In this document: positions 24,919 through 38,200 of the stretch, one piece after another
Layout of the letters: every line of letters starts with the position of its first letter
How positions within the stretch are numbered: position 1 is the stretch's first letter
Source of the DNA: Pseudofabraea citricarpa
Lineage: Eukaryota > Ascomycota > Leotiomycetes > Helotiales > Dermateaceae
NCBI GenBank assembly: GCA_029641185.1
Contig: JAPWGK010000007.1
Location: forward strand, 992,001-1,056,000
Length of the DNA: 64,000 nucleotides
Reading direction: 5' to 3'
Program-made: the position numbers and the translations under genes
Notes under the pieces: model-generated
Databases searched by the model: none
The model's input: only the letters and a program-made list of their open reading frames with translations
Told to the model about the DNA's origin: nothing

Positions 24919-25896
24919 ATGTTCTCCAGACGTTCCACGGCTGGGACTGTGGCAGGAGAATCATCAAATGAAGTCGTGAAAATCGCACAGTATGTTCCCA
25001 TGCGACGAACTTATTCATTCCCTGGCTAAGAAAGGAAAACAACTAGAGCCAGCAGCAAAGAAGTCTCAAGTCCCGTGGAAGCTCCACCGCTGTATATTGA
25101 AGACGGTTACTCATCACTAAATGCTGCTTCCGGGATTGACAGCGGCCGATTCGCCGTAACCACCAAAACCGATTCTCTTTCCTCGGGATTTCCATTCCAC
25201 GAGAAGCTGTATGAGTTTGGCGTCACAAATGAAGAATGGTTTTTATTCAGCAACGAAATTGTGAATGCGTCCAAAACCAATTTTGGAAATGATTTTGGGG
25301 CTTGGAGTACCGCAATTGCAGTTGGAACTGTTAGTTGTGCGGGCCTTTTGGTCTTCGGCCCTGTCGCAGGTTACTACGCAGGAAGACCACTGCATCGCAA
25401 GGCTGTGGCTAAGAAAGTCAGGGAGGAGCTCATGCACGATGGGCGAATCAGATCTATACTGAGTCATTGGAACGAGGGTGTCTTCAAACAGAAGGGCTTC
25501 AAGGCGTGGTTGGAACTACCTAGGATGAGTGGCGAGGACCTCAAAGCAGACAAGTCAGATAAAAACATCAAAAAAAGTGAGAGAAAGAAGGAGGCTCGTA
25601 GATTCAAAATCCTAATCATTCCCAACTACTCTGCAGACGCATCGCCGCAAAATGGGGTGCAAGTCCTCTTGCTTAACAGCGCACCTGGAGAATTACATCC
25701 TGGGGATATCCAAAGCTCTCCAGTCTCAGATGCCGCATCGCCAGTGCAAGAGAAGAAACCACAGGATTATTTTTCCTCTTGTAAGGCTACTTCCCCTTCG
25801 ACTCCAGCTCCGCAGGAGTCTTTACCATCTTCGCCTACCGAAAAGACCACCCATCAGAGCATGCCAGCAGAACTTGATAGTGCGACAGTTCGATAG
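24919..25896 (+). CDS. Fungal protein of unknown function with one hydrophobic segment
   Basis: Two exons, 24919-24989 and 25047-25896 (intron 57 bases, donor GTATGT, acceptor CTAG), give 306 aa. The junction restores frame with a Gln codon (VVKIA/QASSKEV). Residues 1-70 are Ser-rich. A conserved-looking block follows: FPFHEKLYEFGVTNEEWFLF, then a hydrophobic segment at about 107-130 (TAIAVGTVSCAGLLVFGPVAG) directly followed by basic HRKAVAKKVREEL. The C-terminal third is disordered and Pro/Ser-rich. It could be a membrane-associated or amphipathic fungal protein; I do not recognise the family. A candidate polyadenylation signal follows at 25951-25960. Confidence 0.75.
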
Positions 25897-26371
25897 CCTT
25901 TTTTGGGTTAGAGTTTTCAAGAGCTACTTCAAAGATGAATTTGACCATCTAATAAATAAAAAGACCTGTACCTGGAAACCTGAATGTTTTGCATAATTAA
26001 TAAGATAGCACACATCCTCTAAGATGCTAATAATTTGTTTGTCTACAAAACCACAATTTTATCCTAGCTGGGCCAATATGACTACGCAATGCTCATCTTG
26101 AGAAATCTCTTGGTGTTCATGCTTCATTGGACTCGAGTAAACCAAGGGTTTTATAGTGCCCAAGAATGACATACCTTAATAAATATATATTTATGTTACA
26201 ACCACACAGGTTGTCAATACTATTATGTAAAAATAGTCTATTTGGACATGTGAAGAGATTAGGGCACAATAAATAAAGAAATCCAGGAAGCATCAAAGAA
26301 AAACGCTAACTGCAATGACAGCACGGAGCTCAACGCCAGACACCAGTATGCGCACGCAATCATTAAAATGC
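25897..26371. other. Convergent 3' flanks
   Basis: This is an AT-rich spacer between two convergent genes, with several AATAAA-like signals and no supported gene. Confidence 0.6.
25951..25960 (+). terminator. Candidate polyadenylation signal (AATAAATAAA)
   Basis: Two overlapping AATAAA hexamers start 55 bases after the stop of the gene at 24919-25896, a usual distance for fungal poly(A) signals. This is a motif call only. Confidence 0.45.
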
Positions 26372-28623
26372 TCATGCCCTGCCAAATGCTCCTTCCGCAC
26401 CCCTCACGGACTCGGAAACCTCAAAAGCCAACCTGCGAGCAGATTTCTCATCTAGTTTGGATCCTTCCATGACTCTCACCACGATTGCCGCACAATCTTT
26501 CCTGAGTTCTACTCCGCTCATGCTCTCGAATTCCTCCTTGTCCCGGATCTTCTTGACATAGACTGTCAGATCCGGTCCTAAAATGCCACGCCATAGCGTG
26601 GCCATCCACTGCCAGTGATCGACTGGAGCGTAAGCGTCATTGATTGGAATGCGAAGAGCGAAGTGGTCAGAGGTAGTAATGGAAAATCCTTCTGGCAAGA
26701 GTGCAACAGGCAGCCGTTTTGGAGCCGAATCAGAAGACCGCTTTGTTACGCCTGGATCAATCGGCGGAGAAGGGGGAGTGCTAGTGATGTGCTTTTGTAT
26801 AGCTTGAGACTTCTTGTGCCACTTTGAAATAGTCGTGAGGTAGTCAACAAAGGGGTCGTGGTCATTGTCGGCTGTGTTTTCCACACCATCTTCTGTCATT
26901 TCCGTATCTGTGCCCGGGGTAGTTGGGCTATTTGATGATGATGGTGGTGCCGTCCATGTCTTGACAGCTAGAGACGGTTCCTTGCCAAGAGCTTCATTTA
27001 GAAAGGCACCGATTTCCGAGACAAGAGCATGGTCAGCTCCTTCAACTGCAATAACTGCTCCACGGATATCGCGAGCTGGACTGGTTGGTCCGGGTGGTGG
27101 GAGAGGACCAGATATCTTAGAAAGAACCTTAATCTTATTAAGGTATGGAATAGTCATTACCATAGCCTCTACGCTCCGCGCCTGGCTCTCACGGCTCTCG
27201 GGACGCAGCTCCGGCCGGTGTGTCGAGACAGGTGCAGAACTTAATAATTGTGTCTGAAGAGGAGGGAGTCGGAGTGATTCGTCAAAGGTGTTAGAGCGGG
27301 TTGGGTATGGGTGGCGTGGTTGTTGGAACGAAGGGGACTGCTGGGGGGGTGCCATAGACGCTGAGCGTGGGAACAAGCCTTGGCCTGGAAACTGCTGTTG
27401 GCTTCTATAAGCCGAAGCAGACATAGGCGGTGCATTTCGAGGGAAAGTTTGCGGGCCGGTGTATGAGATGGGCGAGGGCGACGGATAAGCACGCTGCGGT
27501 CCTTCGTTGAATCGGCGACGCTTCTGTTCGGGCGACATGTTCACGTCCTCGTTCTGTTCTCGAAGAGTGTGTAGGGGTTGTGGAGGAGGGTAGGGACCAC
27601 GGCGATGGGTTTGGGGTTGTACTGGACCAGAACGAGGACTGTCCATCCTGGTGTCCATTCCCTGTGATGAATATCGAGACATGTCCTCCATGTGGGAGGA
27701 TGTACCAGGGGTAAAAGGGGGCAGTAAACGATCGTTACGGGAATCAGTAGAGGCGAAAGCCGGCGTGAATGGGGTCATGGGGGTGCTTGGGGTAGAGATG
27801 TAACGGCCGTTACACTTAGGACAGCGGACCGGATCGTCAGAGGAAGAGGAGGAGAGGGATTTTATTCCGTTTGGTTTGCCTGCCCGTCGGGGTTGATATC
27901 GATAACCTGGGTATTGTCGCTGGTGCCGCTGTTTCTCTTCCTGTTATCATGGTCAGAATGGTCTGTACAACTCTGATCTTTGAAACGCTGGCATGAAGCC
28001 TCCGGCCGTACCTCAGCAAGTCTCTTCCAGTCGTTCTTGACCTCAGGAGCTGTTTCTCTCCACTTTTCGCCAATAATCTTCGAAATCTCTGGGTTGGCAA
28101 GTCCCGGATTCTGGGTGACGACCTGAGCTTGATAATGTTGGCGATAAAGAATGAAGGCTACAAAGATGTGTTAGCATCGACGTTCATCAAAGCTATGCCC
28201 ACACGGCCGACAAAGGGAAACGGAGACTGGCTGCACAAATCACCAATAGGAACCACGGGGCCAGAGCAAGGCGTCAAAGGGAGTAAATCACGCACCGTTT
28301 CGCGGCCGTGGTATCTTTGGATCTGGCTGACAAAGGCAGACCTGCTCTCTGGTAGCATCCGAAGCTCGCGGCCCTACAGAGCTGGCACTGTTGAGGGCGA
28401 GGTCGCCGATGCGTGGGTGGTTTGCACTCTCGGTGTCGATGGACGCTGCTCGCTTTCGTGTCAAACGAAAGGGCGGCGACTGCGAGTTGGGCGTAGGAGG
28501 CTCTGAGTCCTTCTCTGGCTGGAGATGCTTCAACGAGTCCCGCCGGCTAGAATCTGTCGAGCAGCTCACCGGCGAGCGAGGCATATCCAGGTGCGAAGGC
28601 CTCTTCTCCGGCGTGTCTGGCAT
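26372..28623 (-). CDS. HMG-box transcription factor
   Basis: Three exons on the minus strand, 28623-28296, 28157-28012 and 27940-26372, give 680 aa. The ATG at 28623 has a strong context (GGCCACCATGC). The HMG box is split by both introns and reads continuously across them at about residues 103-171: PKIPRPRN/AFILYRQHYQ, then NPGLANPEISKIIGEKW, then NDWKRLAE/EEKQRHQRQYPGY. A short basic tail and a CPKC pair follow. The middle is Pro/Gln-rich. The C terminus has a second conserved-looking region (LPEGFSITTSDHFALRIPIN, then DHWQWMATLWRGILGPDL). The MATA_HMG-like box with the C-terminal region recalls the fungal regulators of mating-type genes (Podospora PaHMG5, Neurospora fmf-1, yeast Ste11), but that orthology is inferred. 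It is nuclear and binds the DNA minor groove. Confidence 0.9.
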
Positions 28624-29294
28624 GGTGGCCTGCTGGCGTGGGTGTTGCTGCTGGCGCTGATGTACGGATCTGCTGCTCCTGGACACCCAAGTAAGATACG
28701 ATATTTGGGCAGGAAGAACAAAACGAGAGGATGCTCAACAGGGGAGCCAGAAGGGAGTCAATGAATGGGCTTCTTGTTGGGCGACGCCTTTGTGCGCAGG
28801 GCCCATTGATGAACAGGAAAACAATGAAGCTGCTGGCCACTGACCCTATAACCATGGACTGCTTGTGCCATTATTGCAGGTGCTCAACAAAGGTCTCGGG
28901 AGCAAGGCCTTAGTGGTGCAAGCTGTTTCGGGTGAAGACAAAGGAACTCTGGATCTCCTACCGCGTGCGGACATGCTGGAGGGCGCTAACGCATTTGCAA
29001 TGGAGGCAATGGGCTTCAGGCCTGCTTAGTAACTAACTTACCATGGGAACGCTGAAGAATGCTGGACCCAGGTTGGACGCATATAGCTAAGCAGCTCAGG
29101 AATGTGGGCAAACAGAAACACCAACCCTTGGGTCCTAGGCGAGCACCTCGCTAGCCACCCTTCTACCATAGCCCGCATTCTGAGCCTTTTGCAAACAGAA
29201 GAACCTTGACGCCCCCCAATGAACCAAACGACAGCACGAACCACGCACAATCCCGTCCTTACCGTCCTTACCGTCCATACCGCTCTCCCGCGCC
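28624..29294. other. Intergenic region between RVB1 and HMG-box gene
   Basis: Both neighbours run on the minus strand, so this holds the RVB1 3' flank and the HMG-gene promoter. A short repeat of CCTTACCGT lies at about 29257-29280. No gene is seen. Confidence 0.55.
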
Positions 29295-30789
<1,495 letters not shown>

Positions 30790-31846
30790 GGTGAAAGTTT
30801 AGCCCCCCAGGCTAAAGATTGACGATCCAGTTACGTATAGGAAGGACAAAGGACCAATGCGTCGATCTCGGGGGGTGAGAATGCGAAGATCAGGCTTTGA
30901 AAAGATGAGTGTAGAGCTTTTGGTGGACTTGTTGGCCTGGCAAAGAAAATCTACGCCCAAACAACGCGCTCCGTATGTCCAAGAGCTTGCGAAAGTTGCG
31001 CTAGCGAGTGCTGGTGGTTTGCGACAAGGCTGGCAGACAAGGCTGAGAGTATTATTCTACACGCGGAAATTCCGCACCGGCGTCACGGATGCCCATCAGC
31101 ATTCAAAAGGACTTCACCAGGGAGGGACATTCATTGCGTTCGATGCTTCCTTAACTAAGCAGCTATACTAAAGATCTATCTTACAGAGCAAATTTAATGC
31201 ATTCGTGGGGTTTGCCCCTTCCCTCCGGAACTTAATAGGCTTGACCTGTCAGGTAAGTTCATGTGGTTATCAGCAAGACGCGGTGCAATGCAACAAAGTG
31301 GAGGGGAGTCATCCAGCCTGGCCAGAGAGCATTCTTGCGTATCAGCCGTGCAGTACAGTAGCAAATGAACTAGTGAGTGATTATTCTCGCAGGGAGGCTC
31401 AGTCATGCAGAAGGGTGACGTGTTCTCCAACCAACCAAGGTGCGACCACCAGCCCACGGAGTTTTGTACGAGAAGACCACCAAGTCATTCATGCATGTCA
31501 GGTCGAGGAGATCGAGCAGAAGCGAAGCATGTCAAGCAAGGTCAAAGTCAGATCAACGCAATGCAGTCAGTCGAGAAGTCAACAAATCGTGAGGAACGCC
31601 AGCATCGAGATATATCAAGCCGTGACCAACCGCATCCTTGAGCAAGTAACCAAGTATGAAATGCAATAGCAAGTTGTGGGGCGAAGTATTGACCAGCAAG
31701 CGGGGTTTTCAGTCAAGTATGCAAGCAGGCATGTCATAGCGAGCCAAAGTCGAATCATGGTCTCAGAGTGCTCATCAACCACTACTAATCAGTTTCATGC
31801 AGTCATGTGTTTGGTCGAAGGTCCAGGGCGGGCTCAAGGTCGAAAT
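30790..31846. other. Intergenic region upstream of RVB1
   Basis: It contains the RVB1 promoter and the 3' flank of the KH-protein gene. Open frames on the + strand (30857-31171, 31205-31669) lack any domain and are not called. One GCAGTACAGTAG element lies near 31350. Confidence 0.55.
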
Positions 31847-33695
31847 CTATGATGTGCCAGGTGGTTTGGAGGGATCGGTAGGCTGCTGAGCACCTTGCTG
31901 TTGGGCCATTGCGGCATACCATAGAGCAAGATACTGATTATATCCGCCATCTTAACTCAGATTAGCTAAATTTGATCGACTTTTAAGGAAGGGGTTTCTT
32001 ACAAGCAGCATAAGGATCATCAGCACCAGTCTGAGGGGCTGTCTGGTTCTGTGCTTGAGGTGGTTGTTGACCTTGAGGTTGAGTGTAAGGTTGTTGAGAG
32101 TAGGCACGATCTCCATAGTCATTTTGTTGTGATGTTCGATTGCGGCCTCCGCCATTCTTTGCTTGCTATCAAGAATTAGTGGAAGAACTCTTGCCAGGTT
32201 TACCAAACTTACGACCGCTTCGACCTTGTCCTCAATTGCACGTTTTGCTGCTGCAATAGCATCCCGGGAGCCAACCAGCCCAATCTCTCTCTCCACCTCG
32301 CCCGGTCCAGACGATGGAGAGACGTTAATCTTGCAGTTGGTTGTGCTCTGCATTTCTTTGATGGTTTCTCCGCCTTTGCCGATAATCATGCCCACAGCTT
32401 CGGATGGCACAAATATAGAGTCGGTACTTTTATCGCCTCCACTTCCACTTCCACCTCCACCTCCGCCGTAACCTGTATTGGAATCTCTCTGGGCGGGGGC
32501 ACGATCCTTCGTTCCTTGGCTCTTACTGTCGCTCTCAACAATCTCCATGATAAGATCTTTCGCACGAGCAGCAGCTTCCCGAGACCCAATGAGGTTCACA
32601 GGCCGAAGTCCATTAACACTCTTCTGCTCCCCTACAATGTTGACATGACAGCCACTACGTTCTTGAAGATCTCTGATCGTCTCCCCTCCCCGGCCAATGA
32701 TGAGCCCGACAGTTCGATCTGGAACCATAATCTGCATACTGTCTTCCCCATCCCGTAGTGCTGGTTGGTGTGATGATCCTCTAACAGCAGGTGCGGCCTC
32801 TCGAGATGATCGTTCAACCACAGCGCGAGCACTTCCAGCCATGCCACTGTCATCAATGATACGTTTGATCTCGGCCTTAGCTGCCGTACGTTGCGCTCGA
32901 GTACCAGTAATTTTGCATTGTCTGTATGGACCAGTTTCATCCGGTCCTGTGATGAATTGGACTCGGCATCCCGTTTCACTCTCGACCCTTCTAAGGTTCT
33001 CTCCTTGGCGACCAATTATGAGACCGACGAGATTCGATTCAATGCTGATCGACTCGACATTTTCATCCACACTCCCTCGGACTGGCGAGCGTTCACGAGC
33101 ACCATATCCGCTGGTTGCGCGGGGCGGCGAAAACGTGCCAGGAGGGCCCCGACCTCGAGGACCTGGAGAAAATGAACGTTCACGATAGTCCCGACCTGGT
33201 GGAGGTGGTCGATCGCCTCTTCGCTCATCTCGGTATGGATTGAAATTGTCTCGGAAGTTGTCGCGGCGTTGAGGAGATCGGGAACGTGATCGAGAAGTGC
33301 GATAGGCTCGTCCTGTAGCAAGTCGCGGATCTGCTACGCCATATGATGAAGGCCTGTCGTAAGAAACGCCCTTCTCGGCAGCAATTGCTTTCGCTTTTGC
33401 AATAGCATCTGCAATGCTCACAGTGCCCGAACTAACCGGCTTGATGCTGCTGAGGTCGAGGCTACCAGAGTTGGTAGGTTGTGGCAACGAGTAGCCACTT
33501 GAGCCTCCATAGATATTCTGCGGTTGCGACTGAGGTGCTGGTTGGTATGTGGGTGGTGGAGGAGGGTTCTGGGCAGGCGCGGCATTTGGACGCTGCGCGG
33601 CTGTTGTAAAGTAAGCTAGGATTCAGACTGGAAGCAGAACTTTGTGACTTACCCAAAGCTGCCAGGATAGAGGTGATGCTAGGTTGTTCGGCCAT
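31847..33695 (-). CDS. Triple-KH-domain RNA/ssDNA-binding protein (FUBP/KSRP-like)
   Basis: Four exons on the minus strand, 33695-33653, 33600-32213, 32165-32003 and 31950-31847, give about 565 aa. The ATG at 33695 begins MAEQPSITSILAAL. An Arg/Ser/Gly-rich region precedes three KH domains at about 197-263 (loop GRQG), 302-370 (GRGG) and 407-474 (GKGG). Each has the VGLIIG or VGMIIG lead that defines a working KH GxxG loop. A polyglycine linker separates KH2 and KH3. The C terminus is Gln/Tyr-rich (YGGYNQYLALWYAAMAQQQ), as in far-upstream-element-binding proteins. It probably binds pyrimidine-rich RNA or single-stranded DNA and acts in splicing or mRNA fate. The third intron is only 47 bases; its TAG acceptor was chosen because it keeps the Gln-rich frame. 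Confidence 0.92.
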
Positions 33696-35260
33696 GACTG
33701 CGGATTGGAATGATGGTCGAGCAATGCTTAGCCTGTTGCGCTGGTGGTTCGTTGTAACGACCAACTCGAATGCTGGGGTGGTTTAAGCTTGTGATTGACT
33801 ATGAGCGCGCTGGTGAGCACAAAAATCAGAGTGGAGATAAAATCTCAAGCGCAAAGACGCGTGTTGGTACTCTTTGGAATTCAGTGTAGTCGCCCTGCTT
33901 TGTGTTTGAGAGTTCTTTCAGAATGGAGTCTGCTGCAGTCGAGGGCTGTGAACGCACTAGTACAAAATTTCCCGATCATCACGTGCTGATATGCCAAGCA
34001 ATCTCAACGACAACCCTTCTCTTCTCTGCAAGCACCTCGTAACAAATACTTCAATACCAAGGACCACACAAAAGCAGTGTTTGTGCAAGCAAAGAATGTT
34101 GTTACACTCTACAAGAAATGTTTATCTTGGCCTACCAAATCCTTTAGACTGGGTTGCGGTGCCACCAGGGGGGGTGTCCTCGATCGCTAACTCAGAAACA
34201 TACACGAAGTAGCAATCCACCATCTTCCGTCCCATTCCCACGAGTACACCATCACCATCGATAACTTCAGAGCCAATGTCCCCATGCCTGTATATTTGTT
34301 TCTGGCCCAGTGTTCACAAGCTAATTAGATATACAGCACCATGATTCTGCTGCCCAGACTGCCATGCATTAGCATGCCGTTGCAGAAACAACTACCTCAA
34401 AAAGACTTTCAATCTGTGAAATATCATGCATGGTAAACTAAACCCTACCATATCCATCTCAGATCTCTTTGTTTTTTGTATTATGCTTGCGAGCTTGCAT
34501 GTTTGTGTATAACTAGTGGTTGCACTCAGATAAGAGCAAAAAGTCTTTTGGCATTAAGAAACATTGCCCAGAGGATGATTTGATGTTCAGAAAGTAGTCA
34601 GTTACTATCTGGTGCGCTGAGTAGCACTCCAAGCAAATAGTGGCTAGCTTATGGCTTTACTGCTTCCTGCCATTCAGATTTTGTCTGGGTAGTAACGCTG
34701 ATCAACGATCGGATGGCACATGGCACATGGTATATGGTTTATTGTGTGATTACGGATGGCAAAGTAAATTGTATTTCCCCATGAGACAGACCCAGATCAC
34801 AGAAATGGGCAGGAGTTGACATACCAACGCCCTGCATGTGGTGAGATTGTCGGAGGTAGTATATCATTTGTGCTGCGCAAGTCTGCCGCCTTAGTCATTT
34901 TCAATTATCTGAATTGCGTTCCACCGGCAGTTCTCCATATCAATTTGCGCAGAGACTATTACCAACCTGTCAAGATCCAAGATGCGACTTGTATTTTCAA
35001 CCGGGCAGCTGTGAAGCAAGAGGGCCAGGATGTTCTTGAAACAGCATACCTATCCTTTGACCAAGCATCTTCTGTCTGTACTCGATACGCAGTTAGAAAA
35101 ATACCCAGACAGGTTAAATAATGCCGCTGCTTTAACATGGAGGATTGTTGTTCCGAACATTTGGACATTCAAGGTAATTGAAGGTGTTGTAACTGTGCTC
35201 GCTTCGATCTCTTCTTTCCATCTACAACTTCGATGAAATCCGCCACCCCACGTCACCACG
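33696..35260. other. Divergent intergenic region (KH protein / MYND protein)
   Basis: This 1.56-kb spacer lies between divergent genes. No ORF has convincing features; 34816-35121 and its minus-strand partner are shadows of each other. It must hold both promoters. Confidence 0.55.
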
Positions 35261-38200
35261 ATGGGTACATACCGCATGGTGGAGGTAAGTCATACTGTTT
35301 GTATCCGCTTAGTCGTAAATCCATCGTCCTGGCGACTGGCTGCCCCGTATTGGTTTGGGTGGCACGCGCTGGAAAGAGCTTCGCTACACGAAAGCGCGCG
35401 CGCTCTTACCTTCCCCGTTTTGTGGCCCAGCCATACTGATTCCAAGGCAACATAGGTCTCCCAGGATCATCTGGGAAACCCAGATTCATCCCCCGACAAG
35501 CAAACCCCGGCCTACTTGCCAGAATCGAACCAGAGCATTGTGAGATCGAATCCTTGCGACCCCCAGAGCCAGTTCTACTTTCCACACCAAAACGAATTTC
35601 TCAAGGCCGCGCTCTGGGACAGGCTCTTCAGTCAAAAGGAATCCTCAACCACCAGCACCTCTGTTGATCGCAGGATCTCTAGCCAACCCCACTCTACTGA
35701 TGAGCGCATCGACCTCAACGTGCCCTCGACTGATCAACACCAGGACTACGCCATTGGTACAGGAGCCCAGCGTTCTTTAGAAGATCCTGTTTACCTGTTT
35801 CTACACAACCACATAATTCGAGTGCCATTTCACCTCCTAGATATGTCTCGTCGTTACCCAGCGTTTTTCCTCGCCCCTGAGGAGGTCAAGCGCTCCTCAT
35901 GTTTTCTTCCAAAACACTCTCTCGAATCCATCAAGATGACGCCTGATACGCAGCCTTCGGATCTCATAACCTTTGCCGCTGTAAGCCATGCCCTGGTAAA
36001 CTCGATCATCTTCCTTGCTAATCCAGAGTAGGGCTTTGACATGTCAGTCTACAACCGATCCAAGAGCCTGTGGCCCGATAGTAAGCCGTGGATCTTAAGA
36101 TATCGACTTACTGGAACCCGAGAGCAATGCGAGAAATGGCACTCTACAACTCCGGGCATAACTCTTAGACTCACGGACGCGTGGACCGTGCTTTCAGGTA
36201 TGGCATCGATCTTCTTCTTTTGCAAGGGTCGGTTACAGTTAACAAAGAAATAGCACAGATATATGATCGAATGAAGACAGAGGAAGTATCTCCTGACATG
36301 GAAAAGATTGCCACTCTTTTCTTCAGTGGATTGGCAGTTGATGATTCTCTCATTCCCAGAGTCACCGTAAAGCCACAAGCCTTTACAATCATTCGTGATC
36401 GTGAGTCGCTGGAGAATATTTGTCGGGAAATCCTGCAGAATCCTCAGACGTCCTTGTTCCTCATAGACCTTATTCAGAATGCTGCAATGGAGGAGGCCTT
36501 GAAAGAACATCGCAGATACCAAAACTTGACTATCACACGAAGCCCACTTCATGATGAGGTTATGGAGCGTCTAGCAGCCTACGAGCTTGAGAGAGCCAAG
36601 GGAATCTCTAAAGCAGAGCAGAAGTTGCCCGAGAAAGAGATTGGCATGAAGAGCACTTCGGTTCCCAATAACGCCTCAAGTACGAGTGGTACACCGGCCA
36701 CCAAAGCTCGAAAGAAGGCTCAACAAAACCCAAAATTGCCCTCGAAAGTGAGCACCGCTTTAACATCCAAAGCCGATTCAACTTTTCCCTTGCTACCAGA
36801 AGTTCAGGGTGGAAGTGTTGCTGAGGTATCGGAGGCAGTTGCTTTAGAGAGTCAGGTTAGTGCTTCATATGCTGCCAATCCAGTTTTGGGCAAGACACTA
36901 AACCCCATACAGGTCCAGGCCAAGCCAATCAACGCTGAGCCAGCTCCTGCAAATCTGGAATCGCTTGCTAAGGCTACGAGCTTGCAGGATAGTGGTAGTG
37001 ACGGTCGACTTGATGCTCCAATTAACGATCTCAATACCAGTGAGCCTCCGCTCTCTCTTGGAGACTCGCGACAACGCAAGGCTAGTATCAAGCAAGAGCG
37101 TGACGATGTTATTGATTTCATTAGGAGCCGCACCGTATCTAGGTCATCGAACAGCAGTCGACCGTCGATTCAGACTATACTAGACGACAGCAGTACTCAC
37201 AGTGACGAGAAGGAATCTACCATCGCCACTACCAACAACTTGGCATCCAAAGAAGCATCTGCAGTCACGGCAACATCTTCCTCCGATAACCATGCGGTAG
37301 CGGCCGATGAAGGTTCTTTGGTAAAGGTTCAGAAGACCACATCTTTGGATACTGGAAGTTCCCAAAAGTCTAAGAAAAAGAATCGCAAGAAGTCAGACTT
37401 GTTGAAGAATCAACATGACAGTTCTAATCGCTCTGCTAGTGAGGGTAGTATTCCACCGTCAAAGAATAGCCAACACAGAGACTTGGCCAAAGAGAACACA
37501 ATCAAGCCTAGCAACCCAAATCTGCCAGAAACAGTTAATACTGCCAAGGAAACCTATTCCAAGGGCGTTGCAAAGAGCCATGCTTCTACTAATCTCATTC
37601 CGGTTGGAAGTGAGTTTAAGGACTCTTTCTTGTTCGATTTAGAGGAGAAGAAAGATGATGAGAATGGATGGGAGGAAGTATCAACATCTCGCAAGACGAA
37701 GGCAGTATCCAACTCCTCTAAGGTAAGTGGCACCAATGATTTTATTATATCCAATAACTGACAAACTTCCTAAGAGCCAAACAGCACGTCAGACCTCACA
37801 ATCAGGAGCGGCCTCGAAGTCAAGAGCCCCCGCAAATGTTAAATCTCGTAGCCAGAGTGGTTTTAAGCCAAGAAATAATCAGTATGAAAAGCAGGGTGCG
37901 GTATGTTTCAAACAAGGCATCATTTTACCAGCACAGACTGACCATTTGTAACAGGCAGCTCCAGCTATAGTACCTTCGCCAAGCACCAAAGCTTACAATG
38001 CAAACTATCCTGATATCAAATCCACCGCACAAAAGGGTGAGAATACCGGCCCGTCTAAGAGACCACAGGCTGCGCCAGAAAAGCCCTTGAAACAAGAATC
38101 CAAGCAGGTACCAGAAAATTTGGGTAAGGAATCTAAGCAGAGCCAAGTACGAAAGCCTAGCGAAGTAAACGAGCCTACGTCTTCGGGATCTAGTTGGCAA

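Noticed and set aside
30857..31669. Two + strand open frames upstream of RVB1
   Set aside because: Separate frames with no domain and no plausible intron joining them.
32157..32170. Alternative acceptor AAG at 32158-32157 in the KH-protein gene
   Set aside because: The TAG acceptor nine bases upstream is the stronger consensus and gives the same frame with three extra residues.
35516..36253. Separate small genes within the MYND-protein locus
   Set aside because: Frame continuity and splice signals link them to the large downstream frame as exons or introns of one gene.
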